A stretch of 22,731 nt of DNA from CAJWPI01 sp964571215 (GTDB lineage: Bacteria > Pseudomonadota > Gammaproteobacteria > Magnimaribacterales > Magnimaribacteraceae), in NCBI GenBank assembly GCA_964571215.1, contig CAZMZZ010000023.1, positions 1 through 22,731 on the forward strand, written 5' to 3'. Each line of letters opens with the position of its first letter. Position 1 is the first letter of the stretch. A program made the position numbers and the translations under genes. This document shows, piece after piece, positions 1-6,453 of the stretch. The notes beneath the pieces are model-generated. The model ran no database searches. It saw only the letters and a list, made by a program, of their open reading frames with translations, and was not told where the DNA came from.

Positions 1-493
1 GATCAATGTAATATTTAGCTTCTGAGATATTTCTTATAGGATGAATGTCAGTCATGAATTCAACTATATTTAAATGAAGACCCCCTATTTGGTTGATGGG
101 ATAGCTATGAAAAGGGAAAAGTTCTTCCTCTTGGATTGTGTTTTCTAGAGAAAAAAGAGCAATTCTTTTTGTAACTTGCTGGTCTTTAGAAAGTTTTAGA
201 GAATCATAAGATTCTATCATTGCTTTCCTTTCTTTAGCTTTCATCAGATCAATTGATATTTCTTCTAAATCTGTGATAGACAATTTTGAAAGATGTCCTG
301 TTGCCCAATTAAATCTATCGACGATACCTAAATAAGTTAGACCCTCTGGAGTATCAGAAAAATCTATTATTAAATTTTTAGCTAGATAATGATCAATTGA
401 GAAAGGTTTCATATAAAATAAATTAGTTAAATACATCACTCCAAACAAGCAAATTATTCCAAATAAATAGGCTATGTACCGCAATATTCTCAT
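1..493 (-). CDS. DUF885 family protein, N-terminal part (cut by window edge)
   Basis: An uninterrupted reading frame runs from an ATG at 493 off the left edge, giving about 164 residues. Residues 4 to 27 form one hydrophobic segment, so the protein is probably a signal-anchored or exported protein. The rest is hydrophilic and resembles the N-terminal half of DUF885 proteins, notably a stretch reading FPFHSYPINQIGG followed by a conserved TDIHPI and EAKYYID. DUF885 members are often treated as putative metallopeptidases, but the part that would carry an HExxH-type motif lies outside the window, so activity is not assigned. The start lies 9 nt after the malate synthase stop. An AAGGAG ribosome binding site (506-511) is built into the last two codons of that gene, so the two are very likely co-transcribed and possibly translationally coupled. 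The family call rests on remembered motif similarity. Confidence 0.72.
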   Translation of the reverse strand, partial: MRILRYIAYLFGIICLFGVMYLTNLFYMKPFSIDHYLAKNLIIDFSDTPEGLTYLGIVDRFNWATGHLSKLSITDLEEISIDLMKAKERKAMIESYDSLKLSKDQQVTKRIALFSLENTIQEEELFPFHSYPINQIGGLHLNIVEFMTDIHPIRNISEAKYYID

Positions 494-502
494 CCTTCTA
501 AC

Positions 503-2668
503 TTACTCCTTAAATTCTAAACGTTTGGCATGCAAAATAGGTTCAGTATACCCGCTAGGTTGAACCCTGCCTTGTAAAACCAGAGAACAAGCTGCAGAAA
601 AAGCGAGTCCAGAATAATCTGGAGCCATATTGTTATATTCAGAGTCACCTGCATTTTGTTTATCAACAACGATCGCCATACGCTTCATGGTTTCAATTAT
701 TTGTTCTTCAGAACAAATACCATGATGTAACCAGTTGGCCATATGTTGACTTGAGATTCTGCATGTAGCTCTATCTTCCATTAAACCTATGTTGTTGATA
801 TCAGGAACTTTTGAACACCCTACTCCTTGATCAATCCATCGAACTACATAACCTAATATCCCCTGAGCATTATTATCTAGTTCATTTTGAATTTCTTGTT
901 TTGTTAAGCTTCTACCTTTTTCTAAAATTGGAATAGACAGCAAATCATTAATATCTGCTCTAGGTCTGGTGCTTAGTAATTCTTGTTGTTCTGATACAGA
1001 AATCTGGTGATAATGCATGACATGAAGAGTAGCTGCAGTGGGAGAAGGAACCCAAGCACAATTAGCTCCTGCTTCAGGATGCATAGTTTTAGTTTGCAAC
1101 ATTTCTAACATTTCATCTGGCATTGCCCACATCCCTTTGCCTATTTGAGCTTGACCTTTAAAGCCTGTAAGTAAACCATTGTCTACATTCCAGTCTTCAT
1201 AAGCATTTATCCAAGGTTGTTGTTTCATTTCAGCTTTGGGTACCATGGGACCAGCTTCCATACAAGTATGAATCTCGTCTCCAGTTCTATCTAGAAATCC
1301 TGTATTTATAAAAATTACCCTTTCTTTAGCTTCCCTTATACATTCCTTGAGATTGAGAGTGGTTCTTCTTTCTTCATCCATAATACCTATCTTCACTGAT
1401 AGAGGTGTAATACCTAGAGCCTTTTCAATAGAAGAAAATAAGTCACAAGTAAATTTAACCTCTTCAGGACCATGCATTTTAGGTTTAACAATATAAACAC
1501 TACTAGCTCTAGAATTCCTAAGTTTGTTAGTATTATTGAGGTCATGTTTAGCGATACAGATAGTAAACATTGCATCTAGAATACCTTCAGGCACTTCATT
1601 TCCATATTCATCAATGACTGCTGGATTAGTCATTAGGTGTCCTACATTTCTAACTAACATTAAGCTTCTCCCAGGCAAAATGAATACATTCCCTTTATTA
1701 TCTAGATATTCTCTATCAGGGCTTAATTCTCTAGTCATCTCTGATCCACCCTTGAGAAAGGTTTCTTTTAAGTCTCCTTTCATAAGCCCTAACCAATTTC
1801 TATAAACTAAAGTTTTATCTTCAGCGTCTACAGCTGCAACAGAATCTTCACAATCTTGAATAGTAGTCACTGCAGATTCCATCAATATATCCTTAACTCC
1901 AGCTGGGTCGTCTTTACCAACGGAATCATTTCGATCAATCTGTATTTCTATATGCAGATCATTGTGTTTCAATAAAACTGATTTAGGGTTGTCTGGAGAG
2001 CCTTGGTAACCTACAAATTGACCTGGATTCTTTAAAGAGGTTTTCTTTTGATCGGCAGTACTGAGTTGAAGTACATTATTTTCTATATTAAAACCAGTTA
2101 TATCCTTAAATTTTTGATCTAAAAGCGGAGTGGTTTCATCTAGGAAATTTTTAGAGAATTGTATAACCTTTTCTCCGCGTACAGGGTTGTAAGATCCTCC
2201 TTTTTCGCTTCCATGCTCTTCTGAAATAACATCTGTTCCATAAAGTGCGTCATATAAACTTCCCCATCGAGCATTAGCAGCATTTAGAGCAAATCTAGCA
2301 TTCATAACAGGAACAACAAGTTGGGGTCCTGCTATATTAGAGATTTCTGGATCAACCCTACTAGTACGAATTTTAAAGTCCTCTCCTTCATTAAGTAAAT
2401 ATCCAATATCTTTAAGGAAATCCTTATAAACTTCTAGATCAAAAGTGTTTTCTCTATTCTCTATATGCCACTGATCTATCTTTGTTTGAATATCTTCCCT
2501 TTTTCTTAGAAGCGTGTTATTTCTGGGTAGAAACTCTTCGAATATTTCTTGAAATGAAGCCCAGAAATCTGATGGTCCTATATCTAATCCATCTAGTATT
2601 TCATTTGATAAAAGGTCATTTAACTCAGATGCAATCTGAAGACCTCCATGCTTTACCCTTTTTATCAT
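503..2668 (-). CDS. glcB: Malate synthase G
   Basis: Cytosolic enzyme that condenses glyoxylate with acetyl-CoA to give malate and CoA, in the glyoxylate shunt or glycolate utilisation. At 721 residues it matches the usual G-isoform length (E. coli 723) and aligns along its whole length by eye, including the block GPQLVVPVMNARFALNAANA near residue 115. Active-site segments are present: the arginine of RNVGHLMTNP, the glutamate of MDEERRTT, the aspartate of NTGFLDRTGDE and the catalytic aspartate of LMEDRATCRISSQH. No isocitrate lyase or glycolate oxidase gene is in the window, so the glyoxylate source is unknown. The ATG at 2668 follows a modest AGGG ribosome binding site and lies only 19 nt past the tRNA-Gly CCA end, which leaves no room for a promoter of its own in the spacer. 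DUF885 follows 9 nt downstream. Confidence 0.97.
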   Translation of the reverse strand: MIKRVKHGGLQIASELNDLLSNEILDGLDIGPSDFWASFQEIFEEFLPRNNTLLRKREDIQTKIDQWHIENRENTFDLEVYKDFLKDIGYLLNEGEDFKIRTSRVDPEISNIAGPQLVVPVMNARFALNAANARWGSLYDALYGTDVISEEHGSEKGGSYNPVRGEKVIQFSKNFLDETTPLLDQKFKDITGFNIENNVLQLSTADQKKTSLKNPGQFVGYQGSPDNPKSVLLKHNDLHIEIQIDRNDSVGKDDPAGVKDILMESAVTTIQDCEDSVAAVDAEDKTLVYRNWLGLMKGDLKETFLKGGSEMTRELSPDREYLDNKGNVFILPGRSLMLVRNVGHLMTNPAVIDEYGNEVPEGILDAMFTICIAKHDLNNTNKLRNSRASSVYIVKPKMHGPEEVKFTCDLFSSIEKALGITPLSVKIGIMDEERRTTLNLKECIREAKERVIFINTGFLDRTGDEIHTCMEAGPMVPKAEMKQQPWINAYEDWNVDNGLLTGFKGQAQIGKGMWAMPDEMLEMLQTKTMHPEAGANCAWVPSPTAATLHVMHYHQISVSEQQELLSTRPRADINDLLSIPILEKGRSLTKQEIQNELDNNAQGILGYVVRWIDQGVGCSKVPDINNIGLMEDRATCRISSQHMANWLHHGICSEEQIIETMKRMAIVVDKQNAGDSEYNNMAPDYSGLAFSAACSLVLQGRVQPSGYTEPILHAKRLEFKE

Positions 2669-2687
2669 AGTCTTGCCCTAAGAAGAA

Positions 2688-2763
2688 TGGAGCGGGAAAC
2701 CGGGTTCGAACCGGCGACCTTTTGCTTGGCAAGCAAACGCTCTACCAACTGAGCTATTCCCGC
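2688..2763 (-). tRNA. tRNA-Gly (anticodon GCC), CCA encoded
   Basis: On the minus strand a 76-nt cloverleaf can be folded. The acceptor stem GCGGGAA pairs with TTCCCGC (2692-2698 with 2757-2763), followed by discriminator T and an encoded CCA (2688-2690). The D-arm contains AGCTCAGTTGGTAGAGC. The anticodon stem TTTGC/GCAAA closes the loop TTGCCAA, so the anticodon is GCC and reads glycine codons GGC and GGU. The T-arm has the GGTTCGAACC core. It sits between the MFS transporter gene, whose stop lies 64 nt upstream, and malate synthase 19 nt downstream, all on the same strand. Confidence 0.97.
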
Positions 2764-2784
2764 TAAATTTCTTTAAAGGCGGTT

Positions 2785-2790
2785 ATTATA
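2785..2790 (-). promoter_or_regulatory. Candidate -10 box (TATAAT) for tRNA-Gly and possibly glcB
   Basis: An exact TATAAT on the minus strand lies 21 nt upstream of the mature tRNA 5' end and is followed by a GC-rich AACCGCC discriminator, as often seen at stable-RNA promoters. No convincing -35 hexamer is visible at 16 to 18 nt spacing. The promoter would also serve malate synthase if the transcript continues past the tRNA. Confidence 0.5.
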
Positions 2791-2827
2791 GACATTTTTT
2801 ATTGTAGTTCTCGTGAAATGTATAAGA

Positions 2828-4153
2828 TTAATAAGTATTGCTTAAGTTTAATTTAGTTACAGATTCCCTGTAACGAGATAAAGAAAACCAAAAGAATATA
2901 GCTGAGATAGGAAGCACTATAATAGCAGTTAGAGAAAGAGATAAGCTGAGTTTGTTAGGGTCTTGAAAAATAAAGTCTGTAAAAAAGGCTGTTAACTGAG
3001 GTCCTAAGCTTAATCCAAAAGCCATCATCAAAAATGCATGCACAGCAGCCATTTGGCCCTTTACTCTAGAACTACTCACTCCACTTACGGCTAAAAGTCC
3101 TAATGGAGCAAAGGAACTAATGAAAAAAAGATAAAAAGCTATTAATAACCATGAAATTGCAACTGAATTAATTACTGGAATAAGCGCAATTGGTGGAAGT
3201 GCCATGATTGATGAAAACAAAGCAACTCTTATTGGGGCATCTATATAACCTTTATTACGCAGATAATCTACCATTGCTCCAGCTCCAATCGTGCCTAATA
3301 TTGAACTAGACATGGTAATGAGTCCTAAAACAACACCTATTTCAGAAAGAGAAAGATTGTAAGTTCTTAACATCATTGTAGGCGCCCAAAAGGTAAATGA
3401 ATAAAAAATTAGGGCCATAAAGATTAGACCTACAAACATTGGAATTAAAGTTTTCTTGTGACTAGCTATATGTGGAAAAACTGTCTTTACCTCTTCTTTC
3501 TTGCTGCTAAAAGTAACTGCAACCCTTCGGGTTGGTTCAAACATAGTAAACGCTGCCAGTGCAATCATTAACCCTGGTATTCCTACAACCATAAAAGTTG
3601 CTTGCCAAGGTTTTAAATGTCCTAAAATAGGTAAAGTAAGCCCCCCTATTTGGGTAAGATAATCTATCAAGAAGCCTCCTCCAAGAAGGGTGATGCCAAT
3701 CCCTACATATACTCCAGAAGTAATAATACCCAGAGGTTTGCCTTGTTTATTTTCTGGAAAATAGTCACTAACTAAAGAAACGCTTGTTGGAGCCATTACA
3801 GCTTCTCCAACAGCAACTCCAACCCTTGCTCCAAATAATTTAAGAAATGTATTAGCCAAACCAGATAGAGCTGTCATGAAGGACCATACCAGAATACCTG
3901 AACCAAGAATAAAGGTTCTATTTACCCTATCTACTGCATAACCAATAGGTAAAGCCATAACGGCATAAAAAACTGAGAAAGCTGCTCCCCCAAGAAGAGC
4001 AATTTGAGAATCGGAAAGACCAAAGTCTGTTTTTATTGGTTCTATTAGCATTGCAGGAATCTGCCTATCAATAAAAGCAAAGACTTGTGCTAAGGTCATT
4101 ATTCCTACCCCATAGTATCCAAGCTTTAAGGAGGGGTAATTACTTTTTTTCAT
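2828..4153 (-). CDS. MFS transporter, Spinster-like family
   Basis: Inner-membrane major facilitator protein with about 12 hydrophobic segments, 441 residues from the chosen start. The N-terminal half carries the Spinster-type signature FIDRQIPAMLIEPIKTDFGL, the GYAVDRVNR loop between TM2 and TM3, and RVGVAVGEAVMAPTSVSL in TM4. Bacterial relatives are usually found near catabolic genes for hydrophobic or aromatic compounds, but the substrate cannot be told. The frame is open upstream to an ATG at 4240, but that would add 29 residues of a non-conserved hydrophobic tail and overlap the divergent dgkA gene. The ATG at 4153, beginning MKKSNYPSL, puts the signature at the normal distance and was chosen. 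No Shine-Dalgarno sequence precedes it; a TACAAT box at 4167-4172 suggests a very short leader. No terminator is seen before the downstream tRNA-Gly. Confidence 0.88.
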   Translation of the reverse strand: MKKSNYPSLKLGYYGVGIMTLAQVFAFIDRQIPAMLIEPIKTDFGLSDSQIALLGGAAFSVFYAVMALPIGYAVDRVNRTFILGSGILVWSFMTALSGLANTFLKLFGARVGVAVGEAVMAPTSVSLVSDYFPENKQGKPLGIITSGVYVGIGITLLGGGFLIDYLTQIGGLTLPILGHLKPWQATFMVVGIPGLMIALAAFTMFEPTRRVAVTFSSKKEEVKTVFPHIASHKKTLIPMFVGLIFMALIFYSFTFWAPTMMLRTYNLSLSEIGVVLGLITMSSSILGTIGAGAMVDYLRNKGYIDAPIRVALFSSIMALPPIALIPVINSVAISWLLIAFYLFFISSFAPLGLLAVSGVSSSRVKGQMAAVHAFLMMAFGLSLGPQLTAFFTDFIFQDPNKLSLSLSLTAIIVLPISAIFFWFSLSRYRESVTKLNLSNTY

Positions 4154-4218
4154 AAACAAATAGAAAATTGTATGATAAAGCGAATAATAACTTGATATAG
4201 AATTTATACTCAAGAAAG
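4154..4218. promoter_or_regulatory. Divergent promoter region between MFS gene and dgkA
   Basis: This 65-bp AT-rich spacer must drive both divergent genes. On the minus strand TACAAT (4167-4172) is a plausible -10 for the MFS gene, starting transcription a few bases before its ATG at 4153. On the plus strand TATACT (4205-4210) sits 8 nt before the dgkA ATG, so dgkA would also have almost no leader if it is used. No good -35 boxes were found for either. Confidence 0.35.
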
Positions 4219-4557
4219 ATGAAAAGAATATATGCCGCATTTAAATATGCGCTTCAAGGTCTCAAGCATGCCCTAAAATCTGAGTTTGCTTTTCAGGTGG
4301 AGTTTATTTTAAGTGTATTCCTAATACCATTAGCTTTTTTTATTGGGAAAAATAGCTTAGAAGTAGTTTTTCTTGTAGCTAGTACCCTACTTATCTTAAT
4401 TATAGAGTTATTAAATACTTCGATAGAAACAACACTGAATAGGATCGGCCAAGAAAACAATGATATTACTAAGGTTGCAAAAGATTTGGCTTCTGCAAGT
4501 GTATTAGTTTCTCTTATTCTTTGGATCTTTGTTTGGGGTATGATCTTAATTTTTTAG
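4219..4557 (+). CDS. dgkA: Diacylglycerol kinase (prokaryotic DgkA type)
   Basis: Small integral inner-membrane kinase that phosphorylates diacylglycerol to phosphatidate with ATP, recycling lipid by-products. The protein has 112 residues (E. coli 122) with an amphipathic N-terminus and three hydrophobic segments at roughly 28-43, 46-64 and 90-112. The family signature ELLNTSIETTLNRIG is intact, with Glu63 and Glu70 matching the catalytic and metal-binding glutamates of E. coli (69 and 76). AKDLASASVLVS at 87-98 matches the conserved KD segment. The start follows a weak purine-rich AAGAAAG. folE lies just downstream on the same strand, separated by a short spacer that holds its own -10-like box. 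Confidence 0.95.
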   Translation: MKRIYAAFKYALQGLKHALKSEFAFQVEFILSVFLIPLAFFIGKNSLEVVFLVASTLLILIIELLNTSIETTLNRIGQENNDITKVAKDLASASVLVSLILWIFVWGMILIF

Positions 4558-4576
4558 GTAATTGTCTAAGAATCTG

Positions 4577-4582
4577 TATAAT
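4577..4582 (+). promoter_or_regulatory. Candidate -10 box (TATAAT) for folE
   Basis: An exact TATAAT lies in the 53-nt spacer between the dgkA stop and the proposed folE start, with a discriminator TCGCTCCG. Transcription would begin near 4589 and give a leader of about 20 nt before the TTG at 4611. The -35 match is poor, so folE may also be read through from dgkA. Confidence 0.4.
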
Positions 4583-4610
4583 TCGCTCCGTTTGTAAAAA
4601 TGAGAAAGTA

Positions 4611-5222
4611 TTGAAAACACAAAAAACAAGAAGACGAAAGATTGCAAAGGTTTTCTCAAAGCCCTCAAGAAGAGAAGCTGAGAAAGCTGTTGGGACTCTT
4701 ATTAAGTGGGCAGGAGATAACCCGAATCGAGAAGGATTGTTAGAAACTCCACAAAGAGTAATAAAGGCTTATGAAGAATTTTTTGCCGGATATGAAATGA
4801 ATCCCGATGAGATATTGTCAAAAACTTTTGAAGAAGTTGAGGGCTATGATGAAATGGTTATTGTCAAGGATATAAGGGTAGAATCACATTGCGAGCATCA
4901 TATGGTACCAATTCTTGGAATCGCAAATGTAGCTTATATACCGAATAAGAGAGTAGTTGGACTTAGTAAACTAGCTAGAGTAGTTGATGTGTATTCAAAA
5001 AGATTGCAAGTTCAAGAGAAGATGACAGCTCAAATCGCAGAAACCATTAATAGAGTATTAAAACCTAAAGGGGTAGCTGTTGTAATAGAGGCTGCTCACC
5101 AATGCATGAGCACTAGAGGGACTCATAAAACTGAAACAACAACTGTTACTAGCCAAATGATAGGAGCTTTTCAAAAGAACGAGAAAACTCGTGCTGAATT
5201 TATGAATCTTATTAAGAATTAA
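4611..5222 (+). CDS. folE: GTP cyclohydrolase I (FolE1)
   Basis: Cytosolic zinc enzyme that converts GTP to 7,8-dihydroneopterin triphosphate, the first step of folate and pterin synthesis. The zinc ligands are visible: Cys94 and His97 in ESHCEHHMVPILG and Cys165 in AHQCMSTRGTHK (numbering from the chosen start). The PNREGLLETPQRV segment and the C-terminal catalytic core are complete. The start is a decision: the only upstream in-frame ATG (4521) lies inside dgkA and would add 30 residues with no family resemblance. TTG at 4611, preceded by the purine-rich GAGAAAG, gives 203 residues beginning with K-T-Q-K, a normal length. An ATG at 4600 is out of frame and stops after four codons. The enzyme is certain; the exact start is not. 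Confidence 0.93.
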   Translation: MKTQKTRRRKIAKVFSKPSRREAEKAVGTLIKWAGDNPNREGLLETPQRVIKAYEEFFAGYEMNPDEILSKTFEEVEGYDEMVIVKDIRVESHCEHHMVPILGIANVAYIPNKRVVGLSKLARVVDVYSKRLQVQEKMTAQIAETINRVLKPKGVAVVIEAAHQCMSTRGTHKTETTTVTSQMIGAFQKNEKTRAEFMNLIKN

Positions 5223-5235
5223 AGGAAATTCTTAA
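5212..5235. terminator. Hairpin between convergent folE and cfa
   Basis: A perfect 9-bp inverted repeat, TTAAGAATT and AATTCTTAA, flanks a 6-nt loop (5221-5226). It spans the folE stop codon and ends 5 bp before the cfa stop codon, so it lies at the 3' end of both convergent genes and could end both transcripts. The stem is AT-rich and neither side has a long T-tract, so termination may be weak or the hairpin may only protect 3' ends. Confidence 0.45.
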
Positions 5236-5240
5236 AATTA

Positions 5241-6362
5241 CTAACGATATCCAATAAGTTTCCTACTAGAACCTTCCGCTGTATAAAGAATTTGCCACAA
5301 GTGATTAACTTTAGTTCTGAATGATGCAGCACTTATTAAAAGCCAATAAGTCCACATCCTGTAAAACCTTTCATCATATTTTTCTTTTATCAACTGGTAG
5401 TTAGCTGTGAAATTTTCATACCAACACATTATGGTCTTATCATAATCTGTACCAAAATTATGCCAATCAGCAATAGAAAAAAGGCCTTCACAAGCATTGG
5501 TAATTTGTCTTGCTGAAGGCATCATACCGTTTGGAAATATATATTTCTCAACCCAAGGGTCAGTAGTTGTTGTCGATATATCACTACCTATTGTGTGTAA
5601 TAAGAAAGCACCATCAGCTTTTAAACATCTTCTCACTACTTCAAAAAAACTTCTGTAGTTTTTGTATCCTACGGCCTCAAACATCCCAATAGAATATATG
5701 GCATCGAATTCTTCATTTAAGTCTCTATAATCCATTAAACGAATCTCAACATCTAAACCTTCGCATTGCTTCCTAGCATAATTGAGTTGTTCTTTTGCAA
5801 TGGTAATACCTACAACATTAACTCCATAATTCAAGGAGAAGTGTTTTGCCGCTCCTCCCCATCCACATCCTATATCAAGAACTTTCATGCCAGGTTGAAG
5901 ATCTAACTTCTTAGCAACCAAATCTAACTTAGCTATTTGAGATTGCTCTAAGGTCTTAATATCTTTTGACCAGTAGCCACATGTATATGTCATTGTTTTA
6001 TCTAGCATCAAAGAAAATAGATCATTGCCGATATCGTAATGCTTTTCTCCTACTTGAAAAGCTCTTGAAATTGATTGAAGGTTCCTTAGTTTACTTCTTA
6101 ATATTGATACAAGTTTAGGAATACCACCTACTTGTTCATTTAGACCACTAGCTAGGACCTTCTCAAAAAATATATCTAACCTTTGACAATCAAACCAACC
6201 CTTCATATAGCTTTCACCCAAACCAAGGCTTCCATTGAAAAAGATACTCTTAAATACATCAAAGTCATGTACCTGAATATCCCAAAGTCTGTCCCCATTA
6301 ATTTCTATATCAACTGATGATAAAAATTTTGAGTACCTATCTAATAAAATTTTATTTAACAT
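5241..6362 (-). CDS. cfa: Cyclopropane-fatty-acyl-phospholipid synthase
   Basis: SAM-dependent enzyme acting on membrane lipids: it adds a methylene to the double bond of unsaturated phospholipid acyl chains. It aligns with E. coli Cfa over its full length. Visible elements are the N-terminal block GSLGLGESYMKGWFDC, the Cys in TYTCGYW (bicarbonate site), the SAM motif VLDIGCGWGG, the Glu of GMFE, the His of FLLHTIGS and the Tyr of GTDYDK. The histidine after GMFE in E. coli is alanine here; as I recall some homologues share this. The frame is open up to 6425, but the ATG at 6362 has AAGGA 4 nt upstream and starts where E. coli Cfa similarity begins, giving 373 residues. The ATGs at 6374 and 6425 lack ribosome binding sites. 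It is divergent from the BVMO gene and convergent with folE. Confidence 0.95.
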   Translation of the reverse strand: MLNKILLDRYSKFLSSVDIEINGDRLWDIQVHDFDVFKSIFFNGSLGLGESYMKGWFDCQRLDIFFEKVLASGLNEQVGGIPKLVSILRSKLRNLQSISRAFQVGEKHYDIGNDLFSLMLDKTMTYTCGYWSKDIKTLEQSQIAKLDLVAKKLDLQPGMKVLDIGCGWGGAAKHFSLNYGVNVVGITIAKEQLNYARKQCEGLDVEIRLMDYRDLNEEFDAIYSIGMFEAVGYKNYRSFFEVVRRCLKADGAFLLHTIGSDISTTTTDPWVEKYIFPNGMMPSARQITNACEGLFSIADWHNFGTDYDKTIMCWYENFTANYQLIKEKYDERFYRMWTYWLLISAASFRTKVNHLWQILYTAEGSSRKLIGYR

Positions 6363-6440
6363 GGTATCCTTCATTCTAATTTGAATTAATTGAAAAAATA
6401 AACTAAATTTTTCAACAAGAACCAAAAAAGTATAAAAATC

Positions 6441-6450
6441 TACAATTGTA
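6441..6450. promoter_or_regulatory. Small palindrome TACAATTGTA before BVMO start
   Basis: A perfect 10-bp palindrome ends 3 nt before the BVMO ATG in the 91-bp spacer shared with cfa. Each half reads TACAAT, a 5/6 match to the -10 consensus, so it could be the -10 element of a near-leaderless BVMO transcript or a small operator. No -35 was recognised and no Shine-Dalgarno sequence precedes the BVMO start. Confidence 0.25.
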
Positions 6451-6453
6451 ATT

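Noticed and set aside
1524..1805. Plus-strand reading frame inside malate synthase, and similar antisense frames inside cfa, TauD, ACS, BVMO and sulfatase genes
   Set aside because: They are antisense shadows of well-supported genes with no domain, start signal or family resemblance.
4154..4240. 29-residue N-terminal extension of the MFS transporter
   Set aside because: It is not conserved in the family, overlaps the divergent dgkA start and leaves no promoter space; the ATG at 4153 fits better.
4521..4610. 30-residue N-terminal extension of FolE
   Set aside because: It lies partly within dgkA in another frame, has no GTP cyclohydrolase similarity and includes three cysteines not expected there.
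5600..5720. Alanine in place of the histidine after GMFE in Cfa
   Set aside because: The catalytic Cys, Glu, His and Tyr positions are intact and the same change, as I recall, occurs in some homologues, so inactivation is not inferred.
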